From: Acinetobacter ursingii DSM 16037 = CIP 107286
Lineage (GTDB): Bacteria > Pseudomonadota > Gammaproteobacteria > Pseudomonadales > Moraxellaceae
DNA: 64,000 nt
Direction: 5' to 3'
NCBI RefSeq assembly: GCF_000368825.1
Contig: NZ_KB849711.1
Coordinates: 164,520-228,519, forward strand
This document shows, piece after piece, positions 37,100 through 46,460 of the stretch. Numbering within the stretch: the stretch's first letter is position 1; every line of letters begins with the position of its first letter. The position numbers and the translations under genes were made by a program. The notes below the pieces were generated by a model. That model ran no database searches and was not told the origin of the DNA. It saw only the letters and a list, made by a program, of their open reading frames with translations.

Positions 37100-37810
37100 G
37101 TGAAAGATGACTATATTTTAATCGTCGATGACGAACTTCCCATCCGTGAAATGATTCATACTTCACTGGATATGGCGGGCTTTCAATGTTTACAGGCTGA
37201 AGATGCCAAACAAGCACACCAAATGATTGTTGATCAGCGCCCTGCCCTGATTTTACTGGACTGGATGTTACCGGGTGGCGTAAGTGGTGTTGATTTGTGC
37301 CGCCGTTTAAAACGCGATGAAACCTTGTCTGAAATTCCTGTGATTATGCTCACTGCACGCGGTGAAGAAGACCATAAAGTACAAGGTCTGGATGCCGGCG
37401 CAGATGACTATATGACCAAACCTTTTTCGACACGTGAATTGGTCTCCCGAATCAAAGCTGTATTACGCCGTGCCAATGCATTAAATGGTGAAAAAGCTAT
37501 TGACGCCAATGGATTGATTTTAGATCCTGTCAGTCAGCGTGTCAGCTTTGGAACTCATATTTTAGAGATGGGGCCAACCGAATACCGCTTACTGGCTTTC
37601 TTCATGACCCATCCTGAACGTGCCTATACTCGTGCGCAATTGCTGGATCAGGTCTGGGGCGGTAATGTTTATATTGAAGATCGTACCATTGATGTACATA
37701 TTCGTCGTTTACGGAAAGTCTTAGAACCTTTTGGCGCAGATCGATTTGTACAAACCGTGCGTGGTACAGGTTATCGTTTTTCAACACGTGCAGATTTAGC
37801 ACTAGGTTAA
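37100..37810 (+). CDS. phoB: Phosphate response regulator PhoB
   Basis: PhoB activates the phosphate-starvation regulon. The 236-residue protein has a receiver domain (LIVDDELPI; phosphoacceptor Asp in LLDWMLPG near residue 54; [17 protein letters not shown]) and an OmpR-type winged-helix domain ending [10 protein letters not shown]. The start is GTG. PHO-box-like sites lie upstream and phoR follows 10 bases later. Confidence 0.95.
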   Translation: MKDDYILIVDDELPIREMIHTSLDMAGFQCLQAEDAKQAHQMIVDQRPALILLDWMLPGGVSGVDLCRRLKRDETLSEIPVIMLTARGEEDHKVQGLDAGADDYMTKPFSTRELVSRIKAVLRRANALNGEKAIDANGLILDPVSQRVSFGTHILEMGPTEYRLLAFFMTHPERAYTRAQLLDQVWGGNVYIEDRTIDVHIRRLRKVLEPFGADRFVQTVRGTGYRFSTRADLALG

Positions 37811-37820
37811 AATACCCTTT

Positions 37821-39179
37821 ATGTACGAACCCTATCCCGTCCCCGATCTTGCCCGTGAACATAAACGTTTTCGCTACAGTAGTTTATGGACATTTGCCAA
37901 ACAGGATTTAAGACTGCTGGCTTTTTTGCTGATCATTGCAGCGTTTGTGGGATTTGGTCTCGACCTTTTAGGTATTTGTATTCTGATCGCCTTTTTGATC
38001 TTTTTTGTGCTGCAACTACGTTCACTGTACATCGTCAACGAATGGATTTCCAATCGTCCTTACGACACGCCACCTAACCTGAATGGGATTTGGGGTGCCT
38101 TATTATTTAACGTATATCGTGCCCAACGGCAGGAACGCGTAGTTCAAGCAGAAATGGTGGGACTCATCGATCGCGCTCAGTCTTCATTGGTTGCTTTAAA
38201 TGAAGCTGTGGTTTTGATTGATGATTTACAACAAATCGAATGGTGTAACCCTGCGGCGCAGCATTTGCTGGGCATCAGTCTGTTGGATCGCGGCACCAAT
38301 GTGTTAGGGATTTTAAGACAGCCCAGTTTCATTGAATACTTTAATCATATTGATCAGGCACCTGATGGTATCAAGCTTAAATCCTCGATACTGGACGATC
38401 ATTACGTACAAATTAAATTGACGCCTTTTGGGGGCGATAGTGTATTGCTGGTCGCTTACGATATTACGCGTATGCATAATCTGGAGCAAATGCGTAAAGA
38501 TTTTGTCGATAATATTTCACATGAGCTACGCACACCACTGACAGTCTTGAGTGGCTACATTGAAACCTTTACCGATCAGGAAGATTTAAATCCGCGCTGG
38601 AAACGTGCCTTTGATCAGATGCAATCACAGACCAAACGGATGAATGCTTTGGTCAATGATTTGCTCTTGCTTTCAAATCTGGAAAATAACAAAAAAATTG
38701 CTAAAAACCAGATTATTGAGATGCCAAGTCTGATGAATCAACTGTTTGACGATGCACAGGCGTATAATGCCGATTATGGACATACGCTCAATCTGGATAT
38801 CGATAGTCACTGTGATTTGATTGGTTCAGATATGGAAATTGCCAGTGCCTTTAGCAATCTGATTACCAATGCGATTAAATATACCCCCAAAGGTGGCATC
38901 ATTACCATTGGTTGGCATGATGATGGTGAACATGGTTATTTTACCGTTCAGGACAATGGTATCGGTATCGATCCCAAACATTTACCACGTTTAACCGAAC
39001 GGTTTTATCGGGTGGATAGTGCACGAAGCCGTGCCACAGGCGGAACGGGACTCGGACTTGCGATTGTTAAACATGTCTTGATGCAACATGGTGCTTATCT
39101 GGATGTAGTATCCAAAGAAAATAATGGTTCTTTATTTAAAGCTGTTTTCCCTAAAGAACGCTTGTATCAAATGGTTTAA
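37821..39179 (+). CDS. phoR: Phosphate sensor histidine kinase PhoR
   Basis: PhoR phosphorylates PhoB when phosphate is scarce. The 452-residue membrane protein has two N-terminal membrane segments (about residues 30-75), a PAS-like region, the dimerisation/phosphoacceptor box NISHELRTPLTVLSGY near 230-245, and the ATPase N, G1, F and G2 boxes (SNLITNAIKYTPKGG, VQDNGIGI, RLTERFYRVD, GGTGLGLAIVKHVL). It lacks a large periplasmic sensor domain, as PhoR proteins do. Confidence 0.95.
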   Translation: MYEPYPVPDLAREHKRFRYSSLWTFAKQDLRLLAFLLIIAAFVGFGLDLLGICILIAFLIFFVLQLRSLYIVNEWISNRPYDTPPNLNGIWGALLFNVYRAQRQERVVQAEMVGLIDRAQSSLVALNEAVVLIDDLQQIEWCNPAAQHLLGISLLDRGTNVLGILRQPSFIEYFNHIDQAPDGIKLKSSILDDHYVQIKLTPFGGDSVLLVAYDITRMHNLEQMRKDFVDNISHELRTPLTVLSGYIETFTDQEDLNPRWKRAFDQMQSQTKRMNALVNDLLLLSNLENNKKIAKNQIIEMPSLMNQLFDDAQAYNADYGHTLNLDIDSHCDLIGSDMEIASAFSNLITNAIKYTPKGGIITIGWHDDGEHGYFTVQDNGIGIDPKHLPRLTERFYRVDSARSRATGGTGLGLAIVKHVLMQHGAYLDVVSKENNGSLFKAVFPKERLYQMV

Positions 39180-39332
39180 ATTTGGCTCAAAAACAAGATT
39201 ACAATGAACTTAACGCATCGACACCAAAAGCATTCAAACAAATAAGAATGTACCTGAAACCGACTACATAATAACTGCCCATTGTTTTTTATATTAAAAC
39301 TCCAATCTAATAAAACAAATCGTAAAGTCCAT

Positions 39333-39767
39333 ATGAATACGATTAAAACGGTGAATCTGGATATTGCACAGCAATTACTGGATATCGGCATATCTAAAGC
39401 AAAAGAGCTTCAATCTCCATCTAATATCGCAATTGCGGATGCTTATGGCTATCTTCTCGCACATGTCCGTATGGATCAGGCTCAACTCCCGAGCATCGAG
39501 CATAGTATTAATAAAGCTTATACAAGTGCTTTATTTCAAAAGCCAACCCAAGAATTAAAAGAACCGAGTGAACCCAACGGTGAGCTTTATGGCTTAAATA
39601 ATACGCTGAATCAAAGAGTGATTGTTTTCGCAGGTGGTGTTCCACTCTTTTTGGATGAACACGTAGTGGGGGCTGTCGGTGTCAGTGGCGGTACAGCCGA
39701 GCAAGATCAAAGCATTGCTCAGGCGATTGCAGATCATTTTAATCAAACCAAAGAAAAATCCATTTAA
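39333..39767 (+). CDS. GlcG/HbpS family heme-binding-like protein
   Basis: A 144-residue single-domain protein of the GlcG/HbpS family (DUF336). It has NIAIADAYGYLLAHVRMDQAQLPSIEHSINKAYTSAL and GGVPLFLDEHVVGAVGVSGGTAEQDQSIAQAIADHF, which are the family landmarks. Members bind heme or corrinoids or have unknown roles. The ATG at 39333 gives a normal N-terminus; the longer frame begins in a low-quality region. It is followed 14 bases later by an SDR gene and probably forms an operon with it. Confidence 0.82.
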   Translation: MNTIKTVNLDIAQQLLDIGISKAKELQSPSNIAIADAYGYLLAHVRMDQAQLPSIEHSINKAYTSALFQKPTQELKEPSEPNGELYGLNNTLNQRVIVFAGGVPLFLDEHVVGAVGVSGGTAEQDQSIAQAIADHFNQTKEKSI

Positions 39768-39781
39768 AAGGTGATAAACAC

Positions 39782-40633
39782 ATGAGTAAAAAGATATTAA
39801 TTACAGGCGCAGGTTCAGGTTTTGGCAAATCAGTTGCTTTTAAATTAGCAGAACTTGGTTATGAGGTGATCGCAACTGTTGAAGCCGTTGCACAGATTCA
39901 GACCTTAAAAGACGAAGCACATCAACAAGGGTTAAATATCCAGTTTGAAAAACTGGATATCACCAATGATATTGATCGTGAGTTTATTTCTAATTTTGAA
40001 ATTGACATTTTACTCAACAATGCAGGAATTTCAGAAGGTGGTGCTGTGGTTGATATTCCTGAATACCGATTGCGTGAGCAGTTCGAGGTGAATGTATTTG
40101 GGACAATTTTACTGACCCAAAAATTTGCCAAACAGTTTGTTGAACGTAAATCAGGAAAAATTATTTTTATTTCCTCAGTCGCTGGCTTGACCACTGATCC
40201 ATTTACAGGTGCATATTCTGCGTCTAAACATGCCATTGAGGCTTTTGCAGAAGCGCTAAATAAAGAATTGCATGAATACAATGTCAAAATTGCCACAGTA
40301 AATCCTGGCCCTATCTTAACCGGATTCAATGACCGTATGTTCGAGACATGGAAGCATTGGTACCCAGAAGATCAAGCCAATACTGTATTTAACTATAGCC
40401 AACTTGCCTTTCCGCATAAACAATACGATCCAGAGCAAGTCTCTGACATTATTGTCAAGGTAGTAACAGAAGAGCAAAAAACCTATCGTAATTTAGCACC
40501 CAAAGAGATTGAAGCAGATGCAAAAAAACAAATGGCTGAAAAATGGGATCGACTCATCCACACAGATGCAAAACGTGATCCTTTGGTTGAAGACGCCTAT
40601 ACGCTAGAGCCTGAAACACCCAATGGAAAGTAG
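39782..40633 (+). CDS. Short-chain dehydrogenase/reductase
   Basis: A 283-residue SDR, of a different subgroup from the one at 35180. Landmarks are ILITGAGSGFGKSVAFKLAELG near residues 5-26, LLNNAGISEGG, FISSVAGLTTD and the catalytic YSASKHAIEAFAEALN. The substrate is not evident. It has a good ribosome-binding site (AAAAGGTG) and follows the GlcG-like gene by 14 bases. A convergent terminator separates it from the acetyltransferase gene. Confidence 0.9.
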   Translation: MSKKILITGAGSGFGKSVAFKLAELGYEVIATVEAVAQIQTLKDEAHQQGLNIQFEKLDITNDIDREFISNFEIDILLNNAGISEGGAVVDIPEYRLREQFEVNVFGTILLTQKFAKQFVERKSGKIIFISSVAGLTTDPFTGAYSASKHAIEAFAEALNKELHEYNVKIATVNPGPILTGFNDRMFETWKHWYPEDQANTVFNYSQLAFPHKQYDPEQVSDIIVKVVTEEQKTYRNLAPKEIEADAKKQMAEKWDRLIHTDAKRDPLVEDAYTLEPETPNGK

Positions 40634-40654
40634 TCTAATCTGAGATCATCATCA

Positions 40655-40682
40655 AAAAGCCGATGAAGTATCATCGGCTTTT
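40655..40682. terminator. Bidirectional terminator
   Basis: AAAAGCCGATGA and TCATCGGCTTTT around AGTA, between the convergent SDR and acetyltransferase genes. Confidence 0.9.
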
Positions 40683-40712
40683 GAGCTAAATCAATCAGGC
40701 TATTATTGGGTT

Positions 40713-41222
40713 TTATGATGAAGTTGCATTAAATGCCTCGTGATAACTCACGCTTCCTTTCGGAATAGTATTCACAAAACTGATCGCCTGAAAATACATC
40801 GGAGGCACATCTGGCAAAACAAGATCTGGATAAGATTTAAAGCCAAAACGATGGTAATACGCTGGATCACCTAATAACACACAGCCATTGGCACCTAATT
40901 GTTTGAGTTGTTCAAGCGCAGCACCCATCAGTTGTGAACCAATACCTTGTCCTTGCTGTTCAGGCCAGGCCGAGATCGGCCCTAAACCATACCAATCGGT
41001 TTCACCCGATGAAATACGCACAGGTGAAACCGCAACATGGCCAACCACAACTCCCTGCTCAAGTGCCACCAAAGAAATGGTGAGTTGACCATCTTTACGT
41101 AACTGATTCACAATAAATTGTTCAGTATGGCTCGAATGTTGTTCATTTAAAAACGCAGCCTGAGTTAACGCTTCAATCGTCTGGATGTCTTGCTGTTGTT
41201 CATGTCGAATTTCAATACTCAT
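40713..41222 (-). CDS. GNAT N-acetyltransferase, YhbS-like
   Basis: A 169-residue acetyltransferase. It has VVGHVAVSPVRIS near residues 61-73, YGLGPISAWPEQQGQGIGSQLM with the acetyl-CoA loop QGQGIGSQ near 91-98, and CVLLGDPAYYHRFGFKS near 117-133, a set typical of YhbS-type enzymes. The substrate is unknown. It is transcribed alone. Confidence 0.87.
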   Translation of the reverse strand: MSIEIRHEQQQDIQTIEALTQAAFLNEQHSSHTEQFIVNQLRKDGQLTISLVALEQGVVVGHVAVSPVRISSGETDWYGLGPISAWPEQQGQGIGSQLMGAALEQLKQLGANGCVLLGDPAYYHRFGFKSYPDLVLPDVPPMYFQAISFVNTIPKGSVSYHEAFNATSS

Positions 41223-41361
41223 TCAAACTTTCCTGATTTTATTGCTCTGCTGCAAATGCCAGTAAATTCTTTTAATTTAATTTTTGCAGCTTCATTTAGT
41301 TGATAGCCGTGATTTATAAAAATATAACAATTTCAATTATTAAAAAATGAACCTCTCAATG

Positions 41362-41397
41362 CATTAAAAGCCCTAAATCTAGAGCTTTTAATGTTCA
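41362..41397 (-). terminator. Terminator of psd
   Basis: CATTAAAAGC and GCTTTTAATG (41362-41371 and 41384-41393) form a 10-bp stem eight bases after the psd stop codon. The T run is inside the stem and no long tail follows, so it is a weak intrinsic terminator. Confidence 0.6.
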
Positions 41398-41404
41398 TTC
41401 TAAC

Positions 41405-42256
41405 TTAGAGCGAATGTCCCAGTTTTTCACCCATCACCACGACGGAATTGGCTTTAAACTGCTTTTCCCATGCCATTTTATCTTTTTCAAATAATACAAC
41501 AGCGGTGGAACCTAAATAAAAACGTCCCAATTCAGCGCCTTTTTCAAGTTTCATTTGGTGTTGCTCTAACTCTAAACGCCCAGTCGGTTTGACTTTACCG
41601 GTTGCTACCGTTTCAATTCCCGCCACAATCATGGCACCGACTAAAACCACTGCCATGCGACCGAGTTCAGTATCAAATAAACACACCATGCGTTCATTAC
41701 GGGCAAATAATCCTGGAATATTTTCAGCCGTGACTTGATTGACAGAAAATAATTCACCTGGCACATACAATGTTTCGGTTAATGTCCCCGAAAATGGCAT
41801 ATGCACACGATGGTAATCTCGTGGCGATAAATACACCGTGGCAAATTGACCATTTTTAAATGGTTCTGCCAATTGCGGATCACCGATCAATTTTTCAACA
41901 GAGAAACTTTGACCTTTCGCCTGAAAAATATCGCCATCGTTAATTGTTCCAAGCTGAGAAATTGCTCCATCTGCTGGTGATACGATACTCGTCGCGGAAT
42001 CATCAACCACACGTACTCCATCTTTTAAGGCACGCGTAAAAAACTCGTTAAAAGATTTGTACTTTAGGGCATCGCCCTGCTGAGCAATCGAAAGATCAAT
42101 GCCATATTTCGCTTTAAAGGCCTGAATCACTGCGGTTCTAACGACCACATTTTCACTAGCAGCGACTTTACCCACTACTCGGCTGAGCTGATGCTGAGGA
42201 ACAAGCGATTGAGCTTTAATAAATAAGTCTTTTTTTAATCGTGATGTAAAACTCAA
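41405..42256 (-). CDS. psd: Phosphatidylserine decarboxylase
   Basis: Psd makes phosphatidylethanolamine from phosphatidylserine in the inner membrane. The 283-residue proenzyme has [12 protein letters not shown], the segment [16 protein letters not shown], and the self-cleavage site LGST at residues 248-251, where the serine becomes the pyruvoyl group. The start codon is TTG inside a TTGA overlap with the upstream sulfurtransferase stop, with GGAGAG eight bases before it. That makes translational coupling probable. Confidence 0.95.
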   Translation of the reverse strand: MSFTSRLKKDLFIKAQSLVPQHQLSRVVGKVAASENVVVRTAVIQAFKAKYGIDLSIAQQGDALKYKSFNEFFTRALKDGVRVVDDSATSIVSPADGAISQLGTINDGDIFQAKGQSFSVEKLIGDPQLAEPFKNGQFATVYLSPRDYHRVHMPFSGTLTETLYVPGELFSVNQVTAENIPGLFARNERMVCLFDTELGRMAVVLVGAMIVAGIETVATGKVKPTGRLELEQHQMKLEKGAELGRFYLGSTAVVLFEKDKMAWEKQFKANSVVVMGEKLGHSL

Positions 42257-43101
42257 AGCGGATTCTCTCCAGTAATAATTGGACTATCGAGGCGATTGCC
42301 CCATTCACTCCACGCCCCATCATAAGCACGAATTGGCCACTGCAGTAAACGACCAATAATATAAGCCAGACCCGAACGATGATGCGATTGACAATACACC
42401 ACCACAGGTTGATCAAACTGAAAACCAAGTTGTTGCAATCGGGCTTGGGTACGTTCAAGCGGGTGCAATTTTAGATGATTTTGCCGATCAAGGGCAGTGC
42501 TCCATTCAAAATGAAGTGCGGCAGGAATGTGACCACCTCGACGTGCGGCTAGACGTAAGCCCGTGTATTCATCTGTGGTTCGACAGTCCCATAATTGGAT
42601 ATTATTGGAGTCCACCTGCTGTTTTAGCTCATCATATTCAATTTTATATTGGGCCACTTTGGACAAATCAACCTGCACCAGATTTTCAACAGGCGCTATC
42701 GGTTCGATCTCTGAAGTGGTTGGAAACCCAGCACCCAACCATGCATGAATCCCTCCATTTAATAAACTGGTTCGGGTGAAACCGAGACAATGTAAATTCC
42801 AGATCAGACGCCCTGCCCATGCCCCCCCTTCATCGTCATAGACCACGACATGGTGGTCAGGCGAGAGATTAAGATACTCCACCAATTGCTGAAGCTGCTC
42901 GATCGATGGCAAAACACCTGTGGCGTCTTCATGCTGTGCCACCAATTGCTTAGGCTTCAGTTGAATCGCGTGGGGAATATGCAATTGTTCATAGACTGAG
43001 CTACGACTCAAATCAACAATGCGTAGATGTTCATTTCCCAGATAAGGAACTAAATCTTCCGCCTCAATCAATAGGCCAAAGTTAAATTCAGGTGCCGTCA
43101 T
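42253..43101 (-). CDS. Rhodanese-type sulfurtransferase (SseA-like)
   Basis: A 282-residue protein of two rhodanese domains. The N-terminal domain is the inactive type and has [13 protein letters not shown] and HIPHAIQL. The C-terminal domain has [21 protein letters not shown] and the active-site loop [11 protein letters not shown] with the catalytic cysteine near residue 237. It transfers sulfur from thiosulfate or mercaptopyruvate to cyanide or thiols; the loop is not the SseA CGSGVTA type, so the donor is unsure. It is coupled to psd. Confidence 0.85.
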   Translation of the reverse strand: MTAPEFNFGLLIEAEDLVPYLGNEHLRIVDLSRSSVYEQLHIPHAIQLKPKQLVAQHEDATGVLPSIEQLQQLVEYLNLSPDHHVVVYDDEGGAWAGRLIWNLHCLGFTRTSLLNGGIHAWLGAGFPTTSEIEPIAPVENLVQVDLSKVAQYKIEYDELKQQVDSNNIQLWDCRTTDEYTGLRLAARRGGHIPAALHFEWSTALDRQNHLKLHPLERTQARLQQLGFQFDQPVVVYCQSHHRSGLAYIIGRLLQWPIRAYDGAWSEWGNRLDSPIITGENPL

Positions 43102-43207
43102 TGCAAATCATCGCGTTGCATTAATAGGTAGCTCGATCTTAACATAAGCATTTTCACGGTTTTGCTGATTTTTTACCAATGTTTAGCAGAAAATCAGCTA
43201 AATAAAA

Positions 43208-44416
43208 TCATTCAACTTCTTCAGGAATTTCAAAAACCTGACGTAAATAAGCCAAAAATGTATCATTATCAGTCATGGTTTTACCTGGGCTATCTGAGAT
43301 TTTGGCCACAGATTGACCATTACATTCGACCAGTTTCAGCACAATATTCAGTGGTGTTTGTCCCATATCATTGGTGAGATTAGTGCCGATCCCGAAACTG
43401 ACTTTAAAACGATCCTTAAAGTATTGATGCAATTGCCATGCCTTTTCCAGATTCAATCCATCACTAAAAGTTAGCATTTTAGTCTGGGTGTCAATTTTGA
43501 GATGACGATAATGCGCATAGGCTTTATCCCCCCATTCATAAGGATCACCACTATCATGACGCAAGCCATCAAACAGCTTGGCAAAATACAAATCGAAATC
43601 ACGCAGAAACGCATCCATTCCAACCACATCCGTGAGTGCAATCCCCAAGTCACCACGATATTCCTGTACCCACATTTCCAGTGCTGCTTTTTGAAAATCA
43701 CGCAACCGCACATCTAAAGCCTGGAAAGCCTGTAAAAACTCATGTGCCATGGTCCCAATTGGGGTAATTCCCAACTCTTTGGCGAGCAAAACATTACTGG
43801 TTCCACGGAAAATATCAGGTGTGGCTTGATGGAACTCTTCAACCACATGTTTTTGCCATTCAAAACTATAACGGCGACGAGTACCAAAGTCTGAGACCAG
43901 AAATGGTGGATCATTTGGATGTTGCTGCGACGAATATTGTTTTAAAAGCGCAAGTTTGGCTTGTAAACGGCGCTCACCCTCAGCCAAAACAGCATCAGTA
44001 CGGATACGGCGAAAATACAATTCGTTGACGATTGCCAAGACAAAAATTTCAAACATCATCGCTTGAACCATCGGACCTTCGACCCAAATGTCCAGACGAC
44101 CTTCTTCATCGATGCCTGTTTTGATAAAGCGGCGTTTTAATTGAAACAGTTCCAGATAGTCCACAAAGTCACTTTTGATGAAACGAAAACTGCGCAAATA
44201 TTTCAGTTCATCGTCCTTAAATTTCAAAGTGCATAAATGGTCTAATTGTTCGTCCATTTCAGACAAAATATCCGTTAATGGATACACCGTATCTTCTAAA
44301 TTTCGACAGCGAAAATGATAAACACTATGGGTTTGCGGAAACTTATGTAATACCACCTGTAACATGGTGAATTTATATAAATCTGTATCTAGTAATGAGT
44401 GAATAATTGGTGACAT
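43208..44416 (-). CDS. pncB: Nicotinate phosphoribosyltransferase
   Basis: PncB converts nicotinate and PRPP to nicotinate mononucleotide in the NAD salvage pathway, using ATP. The 402-residue protein begins [21 protein letters not shown] and has [41 protein letters not shown], and the C-terminal [10 protein letters not shown], as in E. coli PncB. It is monocistronic. Confidence 0.96.
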   Translation of the reverse strand: MSPIIHSLLDTDLYKFTMLQVVLHKFPQTHSVYHFRCRNLEDTVYPLTDILSEMDEQLDHLCTLKFKDDELKYLRSFRFIKSDFVDYLELFQLKRRFIKTGIDEEGRLDIWVEGPMVQAMMFEIFVLAIVNELYFRRIRTDAVLAEGERRLQAKLALLKQYSSQQHPNDPPFLVSDFGTRRRYSFEWQKHVVEEFHQATPDIFRGTSNVLLAKELGITPIGTMAHEFLQAFQALDVRLRDFQKAALEMWVQEYRGDLGIALTDVVGMDAFLRDFDLYFAKLFDGLRHDSGDPYEWGDKAYAHYRHLKIDTQTKMLTFSDGLNLEKAWQLHQYFKDRFKVSFGIGTNLTNDMGQTPLNIVLKLVECNGQSVAKISDSPGKTMTDNDTFLAYLRQVFEIPEEVE

Positions 44417-44580
44417 AAAGGTGTCAGTAATTTGGATAAACTTATTGCATTAAAGCATATTTTGGTCGTTAAAATCGCAAGGATTTGTATAAAGCATTGC
44501 CACTTTAGTGGAACATGAATTTTATTAAGCAAAAAGTATTTCTGTTAAAATCACCGCGGTTTAAATCAATGATGATGTTT

Positions 44581-45021
44581 ATGCGTGCATTAATACAACG
44601 AGTTTTACAGGCTAAGGTGGTCGTCGATGGGCAAACCACGGGTGAAATTCAACAAGGTCTATTGGTTTTTTTAGGACTAGGCCGCGAAGATACCTTGCAA
44701 AAGGGCCAAAAACTGATTGATAAAATTTTAAAATATCGCATTTTCGATGATGAAAATGGCAAGATGGGCTGGAATTTATCTCAAGCTCAAGGGGGACTGT
44801 TGCTGGTTTCCCAGTTTACCCTGATGGCGCAAACCCAAAAAGGCTTACGACCCGATTTTGGTCCTGCCATGCCGCCGAGCGAAGCAAAAGAGCTGTATGA
44901 GCAACTCGTTATCTACGCGCAAAGTCAGTTTGCAAATGTGCAAACAGGTATTTTTGCCGCAGATATGAAAGTGCATTTAGTTAATGATGGGCCCGTGACC
45001 TTCCAGTTGGAAGTCGAATAA
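44581..45021 (+). CDS. dtd: D-aminoacyl-tRNA deacylase
   Basis: Dtd hydrolyses D-amino acids (and glycine misacylated to tRNA-Ala) from tRNA. The 146-residue protein starts MRALIQRVLQAKVVVDG and has the two catalytic motifs, LVSQFTLMA near residues 79-87 and NDGPVTFQLE near 136-145. The chosen ATG matches family starts; the frame extends 22 residues upstream without a plausible ribosome-binding site. A strong bidirectional terminator follows. Confidence 0.95.
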   Translation: MRALIQRVLQAKVVVDGQTTGEIQQGLLVFLGLGREDTLQKGQKLIDKILKYRIFDDENGKMGWNLSQAQGGLLLVSQFTLMAQTQKGLRPDFGPAMPPSEAKELYEQLVIYAQSQFANVQTGIFAADMKVHLVNDGPVTFQLEVE

Positions 45022-45022
45022 A

Positions 45023-45054
45023 AAAATCCTCACCCTAAGGGATGAGGATTTTCT
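45023..45054. terminator. Bidirectional terminator
   Basis: AAAATCCTCA and TGAGGATTTT around CCCTAAGGGA, between convergent dtd and the SCP2 gene. Confidence 0.88.
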
Positions 45055-45065
45055 ACAAGCGCGAT

Positions 45066-45545
45066 TTACTTGCCTGTTTTTTGCTTAATAAACAAACGTG
45101 CTTGCTTTAACTTTTCTTTAACTGGTTTTGGAAGCTTGGGTGGAATCAGTTTTGCCGCCTGATTAAACCAAACCAATAGACCAAAATCACCTTCCATTTT
45201 GATACTACCGTTTTGCATACCAGTCATAAATGCCGTCGGATCGCCTTTCATCAAGGTTTTTACTGCTTGTTCGCTATCTGCAAATTGCAAAATAAAATCA
45301 GCCTGCTCTGGGTGGCCTGCCACTGTTTCAATTTGACCACGATTGACAATAATCTGACGCGCAAAGCCTAAGTCCGTTCCAATCTGGATCCGAAATGCAC
45401 GATCATGTGTCATTTCAATAAACTTGGGACTAGTCCGTGCCAATTGCTTCATCCGCAAAGCCAAACCTACAACCAGCAAATCCAATGGATCTGTGCTGAC
45501 ATCAACCAATGGTAACTTTACAACAGGTAGAGCAGAAAGTTTCAT
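45066..45545 (-). CDS. SCP2 sterol-binding domain protein
   Basis: A 159-residue protein made of one SCP2-like lipid-binding domain. The pattern RIQIGTDLGFARQIIVNRGQIE, ADFILQFADSEQAVKTLMKGDPTAFMTGMQNGSIKMEGDFGLLVWF is the family signature. Such domains bind hydrophobic ligands; the UbiJ protein of ubiquinone synthesis contains one but this protein is shorter. No ubi genes are adjacent, so I give no symbol. Confidence 0.83.
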   Translation of the reverse strand: MKLSALPVVKLPLVDVSTDPLDLLVVGLALRMKQLARTSPKFIEMTHDRAFRIQIGTDLGFARQIIVNRGQIETVAGHPEQADFILQFADSEQAVKTLMKGDPTAFMTGMQNGSIKMEGDFGLLVWFNQAAKLIPPKLPKPVKEKLKQARLFIKQKTGK

Positions 45546-45652
45546 GACAATTCAAGCCTATTCGTATTCTTATGGAACTAAACGCGATCATCCTAGCATA
45601 AATGTAAGCCCTAAAATAAAAGCTTTGTATTACAAAACATAATAAAACGTAA

Positions 45653-45676
45653 AAAGCGCAGGTTAACCCACGCTTC
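45653..45676 (-). terminator. Imperfect terminator of small membrane-protein gene
   Basis: On the minus strand AAGCGTGGGTTAACCTGCGCTT pairs end to end with two mismatches, followed by TTT. It lies just past the stop codon. Confidence 0.5.
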
Positions 45677-45699
45677 TTCATTTCACCTATCAGCCGATG

Positions 45700-46035
45700 T
45701 TAGCGACTAGAGCATTGTTGCTGATCATCCTCATACACTGGTGTATGTTCAATGTATTGACGATTTGCCAATGCTTTTTGCGCCAAACGGTCTTCTCTTA
45801 ACAACACCAAGGTAACAGCAACCATCGCTAGACTTAAGGCAGTTAAATAACTATAGGTGACAGGCATCTCAAAAAGTGTTTGTACGCCATAACGGACGAC
45901 TTCCAAAAGTCCCCAAAAAAACATGCCTGCCAACATAAAACCAAGCCAGCGACGGTAAGGTGAGAAGAAAACAATAGCTAGTGCAAGTGCAATCAAACCA
46001 AACCCTGAGAGTGTGGCGAAATTCGCTGTTACCAT
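45700..46035 (-). CDS. Small inner-membrane protein, unknown
   Basis: A 111-residue protein with three hydrophobic segments (about residues 10-28, 33-48 and 58-80) and a polar C-terminus, so it is an inner-membrane protein. GGAGG lies nine bases before the ATG at 46033-46035, which decides the start over a longer upstream frame. The region upstream contains a perfect 20-bp palindrome that may be an operator. I do not recognise the family. Confidence 0.72.
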   Translation of the reverse strand: MVTANFATLSGFGLIALALAIVFFSPYRRWLGFMLAGMFFWGLLEVVRYGVQTLFEMPVTYSYLTALSLAMVAVTLVLLREDRLAQKALANRQYIEHTPVYEDDQQQCSSR

Positions 46036-46105
46036 ACTAAACCTCCGTCTAAGATCATTCTCTGGGTCATAAGACCTTGAGTTCATCCCCGAAACCGTAA
46101 TCAAA

Positions 46106-46125
46106 TCAACACAGATCTGTGTTGA
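46106..46125. promoter_or_regulatory. Perfect 20-bp palindrome upstream of membrane gene
   Basis: TCAACACAGATCTGTGTTGA is an exact palindrome centred 81 bases upstream of the small membrane-protein ATG. It looks like the binding site of a dimeric regulator. No regulator gene is next to it, and I cannot match it to a named operator. Confidence 0.55.
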
Positions 46126-46126
46126 C

Positions 46127-46412
46127 GAAAATATCTGTTTAATCGTGTTAGATGCATTATGGAGAGTTTTTGCAAGAAAAAAAGTCCTGATTTTTTCTTA
46201 TACGACACATATTGTCGCAACATTATTTTGTCATTACATTCTGCATGTTTCAAAAACCTACGAAGTGCCTGATCCTTTCATCGCTCGCGTGTCATTACAA
46301 AAAACTATCGCTAAAATTTGATGCTTTTTAAAAATTTTTATACAGAGTTATTTCAAAATTTAACAGCCGACAAACGGTGCAAAAGCACTTGATTCCAGTT
46401 AATTTATTGATT
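46127..46412. other. Intergenic stretch, nothing clear
   Basis: AT-rich sequence between the palindrome and the serB terminator. It contains a small inverted repeat, ACGACA and TGTCGC, around 46202-46218, and no plausible gene. I see no RNA with a terminator reading into this stretch. Confidence 0.4.
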
Positions 46413-46413
46413 A

Positions 46414-46446
46414 AAAAACGCGGCATTTAAATGCCGCATTTTTTTG
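46414..46446. terminator. Bidirectional terminator, serB side
   Basis: GCGGCATTTAAATGCCGC at 46420-46437 with an A tract before and a T tract after. It ends serB transcription on the minus strand. Confidence 0.88.
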
Positions 46447-46460
46447 AACATCTAAGCAGA

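Noticed and set aside
46202..46218. ACGACA-CATAT-TGTCGC inverted repeat as an operator
   Set aside because: Only a 5-6 bp stem and far from any start codon; chance occurrence in AT-rich sequence is likely.
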